49,602 nt of DNA from Ichthyophonus hoferi (taxonomy: Eukaryota > Opisthokonta > Ichthyosporea > Ichthyophonida > Ichthyophonidae). Of the stretch, positions 10,001 to 22,100 are shown in pieces. The notes beneath the pieces are model-generated. The model was not told the origin of the DNA. It was given only the letters and a program-made list of their open reading frames with translations, and ran no database searches. The stretch spans positions 7,989 through 57,590 of the forward strand of contig NAOQ01000223.1 of the NCBI GenBank assembly GCA_002751075.1, read 5' to 3'. Within the stretch, counting starts at the first letter, position 1, and the number at the start of each line of letters is the position of its first letter. Position numbers and translations under genes: made by a program.

Positions 10001-13000
10001 ACGATATTACACTACCTTATACTACATCATATAAACATATGCATATATATTAAGCCATATTATATTATACTGTACTACATTATGCTATATCATATTACCT
10101 CATACGTAGATACATATATATATTATCACACCCATAAGTAACAACCAGCTACAAACCACTACCATTTGCCACATAATCCATGTATGTTTATGTTAGTAGT
10201 ATACCAATAAGAAAACCGCATACCCGTACTGCCATGATGTAATTGGGTAGGATTCACGACCAGGGGTGTTCTCTTCTGGGTGGATATATTTACAAGCAAA
10301 GGGATAGACAATAAACTGCATACTAGTAGACAATCACTATTGCATAAAAATCATATAGGTATATGTATGTAAGTATGTATACGTATATATGTAAATATAA
10401 AAATTTAATTGATTAATTAATTAAAAATTAAACTGTATAGTATATGTGTGGGTTTACGTATGTGTAATGCGCGCGTGTATGTATGCTTGTTATTGTTTGA
10501 TTGGAGAAGACTCAAAATTGGAAAGAAATTAAAGGTATGTATACCCAATGATTTTGTGTATTTAAATATATATATAAGTGTGGTGTGATTGGAGGAGGGA
10601 TTATAATCATCCAGTCAGCGTAATGAATAAAGGATAGTGGACCGATGACAATAGTGTAAGTTATAGGAATTATACGCACGCCTGGATGCAATTGGCCGAG
10701 TCTTTCTGTATATATCCAATATAATATAGTATAGTATAGTGTAATATGGTGTAGTATAATATAATATGGTATAGTATAGTATAGTATAATATAGTACAGC
10801 AAAGTATAATATAATAGGGTCTAGTATAATATAATATAGTATAGTATAATATATATGAACATGAGACTTTCGTGCATATGTTTGAATACAAGAGTATTTT
10901 TATCAATAGCCTATATATATATGCAAGTCCTACCTATTGGTAGGATGAAACTGAGCCTTCAATACNNNNNNNNNNNNNNNNNNNNNNNNNNNNNNNNNNN
11001 NNNNNNNNNNNNNNNNNNNNNNNNNNNNNNNNNNNNNNNNNNNNNNNNNNNNNNNNNNNNNNNNNNNNNNNNNNNNNNNNNNNNNNNNNNNNNNNNNNNN
11101 NNNNNNNNNNNNNNNNNNNNNNNNNNNNNNNNNNNNNNNNNNNNNNNNNNNNNNNNNNNNNNNNNNNNNNNNNNNNNNNNNNNNNNNNNNNNNNNNNNNN
11201 NNNNNNNNNNNNNNNNNNNNNNNNNNNNNNNNNNNNNNNNNNNNNNNNNNNNNNNNNNNNNNNNNNNNNNNNNNNNNNNNNNNNNNNNNNNNNNNNNNNN
11301 NNNNNNNNNNNNNNNNNNNNNNNNNNNNNNNNNNNNNNNNNNNNNNNNNNNNNNNNNNNNNNNNNNAATATAATATAGTATAGTATAATATATATGAACA
11401 TGAGACTTTCGTGCATATGTTTGAATACAAGAGTATTTTTATCAATAGCCTATATATATATGCAAGTCCTACCTATTGGTAGGATGAAACTGAGCCTTCA
11501 ATACAGGTGCCTGGAATTGCTGTTTAAATACTCGTGTTCCCTTAATTACATCCCATACAAATACCTACCCAGGAGAGAGAGAGGTGGTTAGTATTGATAT
11601 ACATTTGTAGTATAGTTATTATCTCACTGTGCTACTGTGCTATAGTTATAAAATAAAATATACCTTATATAGACTAATTCAATTTTGGTATCATTCAATT
11701 ATAACTATAAATATATTCCCTGATTAGCTGATTATTATTTTATTAAATCACCTTCTCCTTCCCCACAACTTACTCCCCGAGTTCTTATCCCATTAATCTC
11801 GAGGGTCAATACAACCAGGCTATTAAAATCAAATGTAGTTTTATACAAGGCATTCTAGTTATAATTAGATAATGTGCATTGGACGGTAGAGATATTGTGC
11901 GCAGATTTCATTCGCATTTTAAACCATACACCTATATAGCCAACTTATGTCACATGATAAAGATAAGTTACCTGCCAATCAGCCGATCCTGAGGCCAGAT
12001 AGTTCCCTGTGTGATCCCAACTACATGTGGTTATGACGTCATGGTTAGCAAGGCTAGCCCTGGGCTATTATATCATAAGATTATTTATAATATAATTGGT
12101 TAATTAATATACAATCTAACCAAGCTTCAATCCTTATGTTTGATCTCTTTTAACTGTTTTTAACCCGAACAGAGTATAGGCTGCTATAAACTATAAAACA
12201 CTATAAAATGCCAGTTAACACCCCTACTTAACCCTCAAAATGTCCAAAAACAATTTAGGACTAAAACAGAAATAAAGATGGTGTGAATAAGAATAGGCAA
12301 GGACATGTTATAAGTACATTAGGAGGGACAGGTATATGTTAGATAAACCAATCATCACACGTTATACTATATTATAACTGACCAGTTATCACACAGTAGG
12401 TTATATTATAACAGACCACTTCTTATCACACGTTATACTACATTATAATAGACTAATCATAATATTGCACGGCCGATATCATTAGGAAATAATACTATAT
12501 TTAAAAATCATTTATGCTGGTAGGTTTGAAAGGTTTTAAATATATTGCTACCAATTAACGTACAGCTCTAAGTAGAGGAAATGACAGGCGAGTGTATAGT
12601 ATAGACGGATGAGAATTTCAAACAGGGTTTAGAAAGAGAAAGAGAGAAAGAGAGAGATAAAGGGGATGAGAGAAGATGAGATACATCGAGGTGGGCAGAA
12701 CGAGTAAGAGAGCCTAAGAGATAGACTGATGATATATACACACATATATTATAGTAGTGCAAAATGCACATGTATAAGTACTAGACACAGAATATTCTAA
12801 AACCAACAACTAAGGAAACTACTAGCAGAGAAAGCACAAATACAGGTCATATTTACAAAATCATTATATATATATAATGTTATAATATAAAAATGAGGTA
12901 AACATAATAGTATTGTACACTATAAAGAAAGAAAAAGTGTAAAAGCAATTTATATATATACACAAATGTGTCCATATAGGGTATAGAGCATACCTCAGTG

Positions 13001-14611
13001 ACGTCACGGGTAAGACGTGGCCCAATAAAATCTTGGCGCACTTACGCATAGAGAAGTCCCACAGCTATTGGGTAGTGGGGGGTGGAGGCGGAAAATGATT
13101 AGTTAGTAACGGGTAGATGTAGATAGATAAGTATATATGGGTATAGATAGACATACAATATAGATAGTATATAAGCATTGAGAGCCGGGAGAGAGATCAA
13201 AGGAAATATAAATAGAGAAACATAATGATGTATCCATTGGGTAATAGTTATTCGTTTAAACACATAGGGGGTAACCACACACCACAATCCGGCCGTCATT
13301 GCAACCAGTAGCCAATAGAGTGCCAGTAGGGTTGAATGAACAGCAAATAGCAAAGCCTTCTTCAAGGGAGCTTTCAATCACCTGGCCTTGCATCAATTAG
13401 ATATCGCCATTAAATTATACCATAATTGTCTTTATTTCAATTGGATAAGTAAAGTTTAACTTTTATAAAATAGCCAAAAAGCCCCTGTATGGCGCCATCT
13501 TTATACTATATAAGCACATACACATATGTAAGCATATATATATATAAACAAAAAACCTACGTTATATATCTACATAGACAGGCCAAGTAAACAATACAAA
13601 GCCACCCTTGTCTCTGCTATATACCCCTCCCACATACATGATATTCATCCCCCACCCTGCCACTACTCAGTCAACCTAACTCACAGCACAAGCATATCCT
13701 CCCTCTTTATTTATATTGTTAAAAATAGGTCTACCTTACGTTGGTCTTTCTCATTCATTAGTTCTCTTTGCACGTATATGTTTTGCATGTGTGTATGCAT
13801 GTATGTAGGTATGTATGTGCATACGGTAGATTGTTCTGAGACCATCCATTTAACCAATGTATTGAATTACCACAACATAACATACGCCAGCAAGCATATC
13901 ATTTCCATTATAAAATTAAAATGAGATTACAGAACATAAACGATTGACAACTTTCTTGAAAGGGTAATGGCAATGAATATAACAATATAACAATAACAAT
14001 AACAAAGAAAATAAGAGAGAAACAAAAGGAAAGAAAGAATAGCACAGAGAGGGGAATAAACAGAAAAATATAAAGTAAAACAAGTTCTTACCTCTGGGAA
14101 CGGCAACACTGACCGGGCACCTATATATGTGTGTATGTGTGTTACCAGTTAATATTCATTAAAATTGTGAGAGGAGAAGAGAGAAAAAACACGCACAGAC
14201 ATGTTTGTCTGACTTGTAATGTTGTAGGCCTGTGTGTCTCTATACCATTATATCCATATATGTATGTGTATAAACTCTTTTGATGGGATAGTGTATATAA
14301 GTATATACAATGAAAATGAATGCTTTTAACTACGTGGTAGTGTGTAAAGGTGGACAAGGGGGACAAAGTGTATGAAGGCGTATGTGAATATAATAACACA
14401 AACAATTATATATGCATGTGCAAGTGATCAATTATTTAGTTGTGTTTTCGTTGTGTAACATATGCAAGGAAAAATGGAGAAGTTTATATAGAGGGATGAG
14501 CATGATTAAATATACAAACTACATAAAAAACAGAGAGGGAGAGGGAGAGGGAGAATGACCTTTATTTGCCCATCCCTCTAGTTCCTGTTGACCTTTTAAC
14601 TCCCAGTTCAT
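7001..14611 (-). CDS. RBBP5: RBBP5 homologue, WD40 subunit of SET1/MLL (COMPASS) histone H3K4 methyltransferase
   Basis: Nuclear scaffold subunit that, with ASH2L and WDR5, activates H3K4 methylation. Thirteen exons by splice signals: 14560-14611, 14092-14120, 13283-13381, 12994-13064, 11972-12059, 11473-11564, 10676-10705, 10224-10275, 9772-9942, 9059-9170, 8216-8468, 7478-7617, 7001-7271; about 486 residues (human 538). Landmarks against human RBBP5: N-terminal MNWEL, GTLLATGCNDGRIV, WDFSMRKCAKILLGH, VLKAQFHP, INSSDRIIRTFD, the VAWHP junction, and the activation/ASH2L-binding segment EEYLEREDEFDQDRPEPEKK. NVDVVESM corresponds to the VDV motif that binds WDR5. Exon 9 carries an acidic-basic insertion. 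All phases close except at the 30-nt exon (10676-10705), where the preceding exon ends in phase 2 but the conserved frame needs a different remainder. The start of the 88-nt exon could also be six bases further in. Confidence 0.9.
8505..8590 (+). repeat. (GGGAGA)n array in an RBBP5 intron
   Basis: Purine-rich hexamer array with interruptions, immediately upstream (gene sense) of the exon ending at 8468. It creates long Gly-Glu or Arg-Glu reading frames that are artefacts. Confidence 0.85.
10721..10855 (+). repeat. TATAG/TATGG pentamer array in an RBBP5 intron
   Basis: Imperfect pentanucleotide units. The array continues into the assembly gap and re-emerges at 11367-11395. Confidence 0.8.
10828..10965. 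repeat. 138-bp block duplicated on the left edge of the assembly gap
   Basis: Identical base for base to 11367-11504 on the far side of the gap (offset 539). It contains the last 32 bases of the RBBP5 VLKAQFHP exon. Perfect identity in an otherwise diverged, AT-rich intron points to overlapping contig ends that were not merged. Confidence 0.9.
10966..11366. other. Assembly gap (401 N)
   Basis: Run of N within RBBP5, flanked by identical 138-bp sequences; the true gap may be zero or negative. Confidence 0.98.
11367..11504. repeat. 138-bp block duplicated on the right edge of the assembly gap
   Basis: Second copy of the block at 10828-10965. Here it continues into the complete 92-nt RBBP5 exon (11473-11564). 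Confidence 0.9.
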
Positions 14612-16299
14612 TTTCACACGAGTTTGACACTATCTAACACTTCATGTAACAAATTTACTATTTAATTCATACAATTTCTATCTGTTTTTCCGTGATTACT
14701 CTCCCTCTTCCTCCCTTTTTTCCTACTTCCTCCTTCCTTTATTTTGCTTTATGTTCAATAGTCCTCTCTGTGATTGGCTAAAACTCTTGTTCAGCGATCT
14801 TATTCTTCACTATGATTGGCTAAAAGTTGTATTTAACGATCTTATTATTTTATTATTTACTGTGATGGGAGAACTCTCTTCCTAATTAAGAATCAGAGAA
14901 CTCCAAATTTAGCGATTTGTTTCGTTATTTTTATTCGCTAAACCAAAAGATTAATGATTTTGATTGTTGAAATAAACGTCATGGCGCACAAATAATGATT
15001 ATTTTATTCTAGTTGCCTTCCAATCAATGTCGAGTTTGTATGACCAATCAATGCTGTCTATTATTATTAGATTTTTTTTGATTGAATTTTTTTACTATTA
15101 TACTACTATACTACTATGATAATATTGTACTATACTAATACAATACTGTACTATTATACGGAGCATAAATTAAATCTCTCCTAAGAGGTAATTTTATAAT
15201 CTTCCTTATCGATTTCTTCCAAAAAGGTGTCACGTTTCATGACATTAATAGTTCCAACGTTACCTCCTGCCTATTTCTGGATTGGACCTGTTCATTTTTT
15301 CTTGATAATCCAATACTAATATTTCCTTCCTAGAATGGCTCTTTAGCTAGCTACCTTACTGGTATAACTGCTTACCTATGTATTAAAGAAATACGGCTAG
15401 AGGTTGAGTGCAATAGAAATTTAATGGGGAAGTATTTTTGGGAAAGATGGGGAAATGAATCTTTCAGTGGGTTTAAGGGAATATATGCCACTAAGAGAAA
15501 TGTTATTTAAATTCATTATACGGGAGTATATATATCGTATAAATGAGTTTATATTATAGCACACTCACATTTAAATTCCAGTTTTGCAAGTGTTTTTAGT
15601 TTAATTGAATATTAATGTACAGTGAGTTTATTCCAAATTTAAGCAGTCGGCTGTGAAACGAAATAGATTGGACGATGGTGATGATCACGATGGCTCATTG
15701 ACTTAAATGGGTAATATGGATCATCTTGATGCCCTCCAATACGATCGTACCCGCTTTAAAATAAACGAATTATTGATGAAATATACCCGTGACATTGATT
15801 ACCTATAAGCCAATACAAATTGTAGATCTATAATAGGATGGGTCCAACACATTGAAAAGGGTTTGTTTTGCGGCATTTAATTTTAAATTAATGGTATGTT
15901 CTTTATTTACTTTTTCAATTTTAATTTATTTTTATGATTATATTTCCTTATTTTCTATGCGTTACCTCCTCAATTTTAATAAATTAACCCTCATTACTTC
16001 CTTGTCTTTATCTTCTTCCTCCTGTCTTTTTTTTTTTTTTTCTTTTTTTTTTTTTCTTTTTTGTGTGTAGTAGTAGTACCCTTCTTATACTAAGTGCTAC
16101 ATGATTTTCCATCCCTTCACCAACTTCTTCTTAATATTTTATTTTTCTGTACATTCCCTTGAGTTGCTGCTTTAGAATATTCTAGTGACGTTACAGGAAG
16201 ATTATTTTTAAACCTACATTGCCTCTATAGCTGTATTTCGTATCATTTCAATTACTAACCTAAGCTCTTCCCTCAACTAGTTGATTATTGAACATAATC
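14612..16299. other. Intergenic region between divergent RBBP5 and DJ-1-family genes
   Basis: Contains the paired CCAAT boxes near RBBP5, AT-rich sequence and a poly(T) tract at 16028-16060. No gene is supported. The region must hold both promoters. Confidence 0.6.
14771..14821 (-). promoter_or_regulatory. Pair of CCAAT (Y-box) elements upstream of RBBP5
   Basis: Two copies of AGCCAATCA in the gene-sense orientation (14771-14779 and 14813-14821), 42 bp apart, about four helical turns, and each followed by a copy of CGATCTTATT in the plus strand. They lie 160-210 bp upstream of the RBBP5 ATG. AGCCAATCA fits the NF-Y consensus. Confidence 0.55.
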
Positions 16300-17857
16300 A
16301 TGGCTGGTGGAAAAAATATTCTCATGCTTGCTGGAGACTTTGTGGAGGACTATGAGGTAAGAGCTGAAAGATAAATAATATCACATGTTTTTACCATATA
16401 TGCCTGTTGTTAGAAAGTGACTTGAAAACCTGATGTACACTTCCATATCCATAAAGTATACAATAAGAGAGTGTGTGAAATAGACCAGTTTCGGATAGGT
16501 ATGAGTTAATATACTTTGCTGTTTCTTTTTTATTGCAACCTTAACCAACCAAATATGAATGAATTCCCCTTCATTCCTATACAATTTTTTTTCTATGGCC
16601 ACAGTGTTTATTTGGCCCTTCACATACACACCTTACAATTGGTTGATCATATATATTCCTCTCTTGTATTTATATATGGTTATATCTATTATCTACATAA
16701 GGCGTATTCTTTAACGAATGATAATAAAAATAGTAATAATAATAATAATAATAATAAGCTGATTCAGTATATATCTTTTATGAACATTATATCATCATAC
16801 TATTATCTTATCATCCTGTTTAACACACCCTCTCCATCCTCACCCCTGTCCTTTCTGTCTCCTAGATCATGGTCCCCTACCAGGCCCTACTTATGGTTGG
16901 TCACACTGTCCACGTAGTATGCCCGGGTAAGAAGGCAGGGGACAAGCTTAAGACTGCTATCCATGATTTTGAGGTAATTAATATACACCAATCATTTATC
17001 TGGATCTTCTGCTTTTCAATTGGTCTATTATCATTCGTGTATAGGCAACAAAGAATGTATCAGTTTTTTATTTAACCAATAAGCTGTACCGGGTAAGACA
17101 ATGTCATCATGCTAATAATACGAACCATTGATTGGTGTAATATCACAGGGTGACCAGACCTACACTGAGAAGCCAGGCCATAACTTTACCCTTAACTCGG
17201 ACTTTGACTCGATCAACCCCGAGGACTATGATGGCCTTTTCATTCCAGGTGGGTGAGAGGGGAGAGGGAGAGGGGGACTATAGGGGGATAGAATATATGG
17301 CAATGATTGAACTGGAATCATACATGGGGAGGACAGGGCCAAGTGATTCGGTGATTTGTTATGATATAGCCATATATCATCACCTTGTACTGTGTCTAGT
17401 ATGTAGAGTACTTCCTAATTATAATACAATCTGAATGAATCATCATTTTTTTATTGGCCAGTAATCACTCCATAGTAGCACTCTCCTAGGTCCCTCCTCT
17501 CTGTACTGTCAACCAACCAACTAAACACTGCCTCCATCCCTCTCCTTCCCTCCTACAGGTGGCCGTTCCCCTGAATACCTGCGACTAGACCAGAGGGTGC
17601 TAACTATAACCAGTCACTTCATGTTGGCTAACAAGCCTGTGGCAACCGTGTGCCATGGTGTACAGGTATTGGCTACTGCTGGAGTCCTGAAGGGAAGATC
17701 ATGCTCTGGATACTATGCCTGTCTACCTGAGGTTACTATGTGCGGAGGGACCGCTGTCAAGCTGGAGGCTGATAAGGTGGTGATGGGATGGGATGGGAGG
17801 GTAGGGTGTAGAGGGAATAATATACATTATGCCCTAAAGTCTATATACGTTATTGTG

Positions 17858-17890
<33 letters not shown>

Positions 17891-18384
17891 GTTATTATTT
17901 TTACTATTACTATCTACCTATCATATCACAATTTACCTTACGATGTAACTCTTAGCCCATAGGTTGTAAAGATCTTTGATTAATCTTAGATTGATACCAA
18001 AATATATCTCTTAAGTAAGCTGAAATTATGATGGGATTAGATACAGGAATAATGGATGGCATTAGAGTTCTAGCTCTGAATGTTACTTGCTAGGATGGCT
18101 ATGTAATATTGATATATGTTTTGCTTGCTAAATTTAATGTTAGTCAGGGTTGGGCTGCTGACTTTAATAGGGTAAAGAAATGTGATAGTTAGATAATCGC
18201 ATGATAATGATACATTTATATATACACGAACATACTTACTTACCTCTCTCTCTCCCCCCACCTCCCCCACTTCCCTACACAGGCTGTCGTTGAAGGTAAC
18301 TTAGTCTCTGGCCCTGCTTGGCCTGCACACCCTGATATTCTTGCTCGCTTCCTTGAACTGCTAGGCACCAAGATCACTCTCTAA
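16300..18384 (+). CDS. DJ-1/PfpI-superfamily protein (class I glutamine amidotransferase-like fold)
   Basis: Five exons, 16300-16356, 16866-16973, 17149-17248, 17559-17776 and 18283-18384, give 194 residues with every phase closing. The product is a single DJ-1/PfpI domain: [15 protein letters not shown] at the N-terminus, then VCHG with the nucleophile-elbow Cys120 and upstream [11 protein letters not shown], and the C-terminal [20 protein letters not shown]19 is placed to be the conserved acidic partner of the Cys. Relatives are glyoxalase III/deglycase-type or amidohydrolase-like enzymes in the cytosol. The sequence resembles the plant DJ-1D and bacterial PfpI-like branch more than animal PARK7. 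The gene is divergent from RBBP5, and AATAAA at 18430 ends it. Substrate unknown. Confidence 0.95.
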
Positions 18385-19190
18385 ATAGAATTGAGAGGGG
18401 AAGGAGGGAGGGAGAGAGGCACATGACACAATAAAAGAACTGATACTGTCTTTCTATATTTGTTATGTTGTGTATTGATGTATTATATATATATATATAT
18501 ATATAAGCGAATATTACGTGGTATGCTATATTGCATGCCTTTTAAGGTGTGACAATGGATCTGATTGGACCAAAATAATAGTATATAATACTATGTAATA
18601 CCATATAATACCATAAAACATTATATACTATCATGTAGTATCATCGGTATCTGTCTTTTCCTGTTCCATCTCCCTACATATCCTACATACATTGACACAT
18701 CTCTTTATCGGACCGCTTCCCCGATTCTAGTATAACATATTGCAGATGATTCACCCATATAAAATGCCATCATCCTACTACAATGAATACAACACAATAG
18801 AGACAAGTTGATATATATATATATATATTCAAATGGCTGCTAAGATATGTTTTGCATTGTATTGTACTGTAGTCTTCACGGCCTGGCACACCAAAGTCAA
18901 TGAATAGCTCATAATTCAATTTTAGTGAGAATATGTACTAGAAAATAGGCTGTGTTGAAGTGAAATATTACAACTTTGCAACTATAATCTAAATAGAGAA
19001 AATATATGAAAAACAACTAACTAAATACTTAAATATAAAATAATGTCCTATTCCCAAACTCGTTCTGAAAATACCGTTAGAGAAAATGCCATGCTATTAA
19101 ACCTGACATGTTATGCTAGATAAAACATAAAGCTATAATATCATATAGAATCAATTATAACTAATAACTATAGCCATAATATACAATACA
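18385..19190. other. Convergent intergenic region
   Basis: 3' UTRs of the DJ-1-family gene and of the RING gene, a (TA)n tract at 18484-18506 and an imperfect pentamer array near 18575-18645. No gene. Confidence 0.6.
18430..18435 (+). terminator. Poly(A) signal of the DJ-1-family gene
   Basis: AATAAA 46 bases after the stop codon. Confidence 0.75.
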
Positions 19191-22100
19191 TCACAGGACC
19201 AGCCCTAAGTAATGTGTTGCATACATATAGGCTGTACCCAGTGCTACAAGCCCTAGTGCAGTCCACCATAAGTCATCGTATTCTGTATCTTGGTTCTTAC
19301 TAGCTGGCAGTGTAGGTTGATGTTGGTGGTAGAATTGATTTCTATTATTAAAGGCATCTAGCGGGCAATGTACTAGCTTGCTCTTGCACACAGATGGATT
19401 TTCGTGTCCGTATGAATATAGTTTCTGTAGCTCTTTGCTAGTCGTTACATCGCAAGCACTGTATGAGGAGAAGGGAGAGAAGGGGTTAATGTTGCATACT
19501 AAGATAGCACGTATAATCCTCTATGGTTGATTGGTGCAGGTAGTTACTGATAGTTTATCTAGTGCATTGTTTCTATTTGTGGGTATTTTAGTGCATAGAC
19601 AACCGTTCAGCTTTCAGTTATCTATATCTAGTGAGGACGTGATGCAGTGTGGCATTCATATTGATGTAGTGCAATATATAGTATACAGTATGTAGTATGT
19701 ATGTGCATCAATGAGTTGGCTCGGTCTACATGAGAGGGTGAAAGAGGGAAAGAGGGAGAGAAAGAGGAAGATGGCAAATAGAATAGGACAGCCACATCAA
19801 AAAATGGCAAAGCAGATATATTTACTATTTTTGTTATAATACAATACGGTGAGATTAATGGTTCTGCATATTTAATAGCTATGGAATGTATTTTTAGCTA
19901 CCAATCAGATGTATTGCATACTTTAAACTAACTCACTTTGTATATATGGTAAAGTGGTAACTTCTTTTACCAATCATCTATCTATACCCTATCCTTGTAA
20001 TCTACCGCCATGCCAGTTGTACGTATGATTGATTCAGATAAATATGAAATAACTGGATAGATAGATAGGCATATGTATATGTATACAACAGAAAACATGA
20101 CAATAATATTATAGTCAATAGAAAGAGTAGGTAAGAGAGAGAGAAGATAGGAGAAAGTATAGTATCTTACTAGCGATATTGAGAGGGAGTTAGGTAAACT
20201 CGTGGATGGATACGGCGATAAGACGAGTCTAGAATGGGGGTACGACAGGCTGGACAGGTAGTCCCTACCTGAGTGGGGGCTGGCTGCCAACTATCATCAT
20301 TTATCTACAAAGATAGGGCGCATCGGGGGCATGGTCATGTTAATATAGTATAGTAAAGTATGTCATGGTATGGTATGGTATGGTATGGTATGGTATGGTA
20401 TGGTATGGTATGGTATGGTATGGTAGAATATAGTATGGTATGGTATGGTAAAGTATAATATGATATGATATGGTATGATATGGTATGATATGTTATGGTA
20501 TGGTATGGTATGGTAGATTATAGTATGATAATACAATAAAAGGTAAAATAAAATATTATAAAATAAAATATATGCAATACTAGAAGCACTAGAAAAATCC
20601 CAACCATTAACACATGGTGTTTAAAAGGTTGCGCTAATAAAATTATTTGATTTTTGGTTTTTCATTGGTCACTTTGCTAATGCTAATGCAGGTATAAAAA
20701 AACACTCATTGCAGGACCAGAAAATAATTCGAACCATACATATATACATGCATATATACATGCATACAACCCTACATACCTCAGTCATAGTATGGAAGCA
20801 AGGCTCACAAAGAACGGTATGACAACATGGATGCAGGGTAATCTCCGACTCTCTCTCCATACAGACCACACACTGGGCGGGTGGCCCAAAGAAATCCATG
20901 GCTACGTCTTTCAGACTTGATGGCATGTTTATCTTCTGTATAATGAAAGTAATGCTTTGGTCTATGATCCGTAGTATTTTAAGGAGTGGATATAATTGAC
21001 TGGAGAGGTACGTATCGTTATAGTATATATGGGATTGTATACAAAGGAGAATGTATGATAATATGTGTATATCTTTCTACGATAGCATGATAATATGTAT
21101 ATGTATGTATTTTATGTATGTATACCTTTAGCTTACAACTAGTACATTGAATATATGAATAGTATATTTTAAACCATTGAAAATATATACCTGATATATG
21201 GCCACAATCTTTTCTCTATAATTCGCGCTACAGTCCTTGGGGAGGTATTCATCAGCCAGACGCTCTCTCAGTCTTGTAGCAAGATCCAATAGTTGGTGAG
21301 TATTAAGATTATCTATCATTCGCCATAGGGCCCGGGATTGCTCTTTAACTATCTCTGGATATCTTTGTGTTTGTGTGTGCATGGGGGTAAGGAGAGAAAG
21401 ACATAGGGTGGTGGAGGAGAGGGAGAGGGTAGGATAGGGAGAGGATAGGATAGGGTAGGGTAGGGTAGGGTAGGACAGGATGGGAGAGGGAAAGGGTAGG
21501 ATAAGATAGGGTAGGAAAGGTTAGCAAAGGCTATAGTACAATATAATATCATATCATATATACGTATGCATTTACAGGAATGTGTGCTAAAATGGCAACC
21601 TACATACATATAGTTATACAACCATAGTCACACAGTCATCCCTATATATATAGTTCGAAATATAATGATACACCAAGTAACAAAAAGAAATAACAATAGA
21701 ATTGAGAGGAGAAAGATGTGACATTAATCCACTTATAATGTCTCTCTATTTATATACCATTACAGGCATGTATACATCCTCATATACATCTATTTAGCTT
21801 CGCGTACTCTCCATTTATCTCTCGTTATCGCTTTCTTTCTTTTACTATATCTCCCTTTTTTGCCCTGCCTATATATAGTCAACCAACAAGAACATACGTC
21901 ACTTCAATTGCTTCATCCGACCACAATCCATAGATCCACCGTAACCATAAAAGGGTATCAATTAGGCAGAAGATTGGGCCATAGGGTCGTATGACGTGGT
22001 ACTTGCAATCAATCAATAACTGTTTATAGTAGAGATCTGGGAGTAGTATTGTCCTCTGTCATATCAACGTAAGAGAGAAGGAGGAAGTGTGATAGAAGGT

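Noticed and set aside
10855-11445. Open frames running through the N gap
   Set aside because: They consist mostly of unknown bases and are artefacts of the gap.
21445-21475. Telomere-like TAGGG array
   Set aside because: Five-base unit, short and degenerate, inside an intron; kept only as a possible quadruplex.
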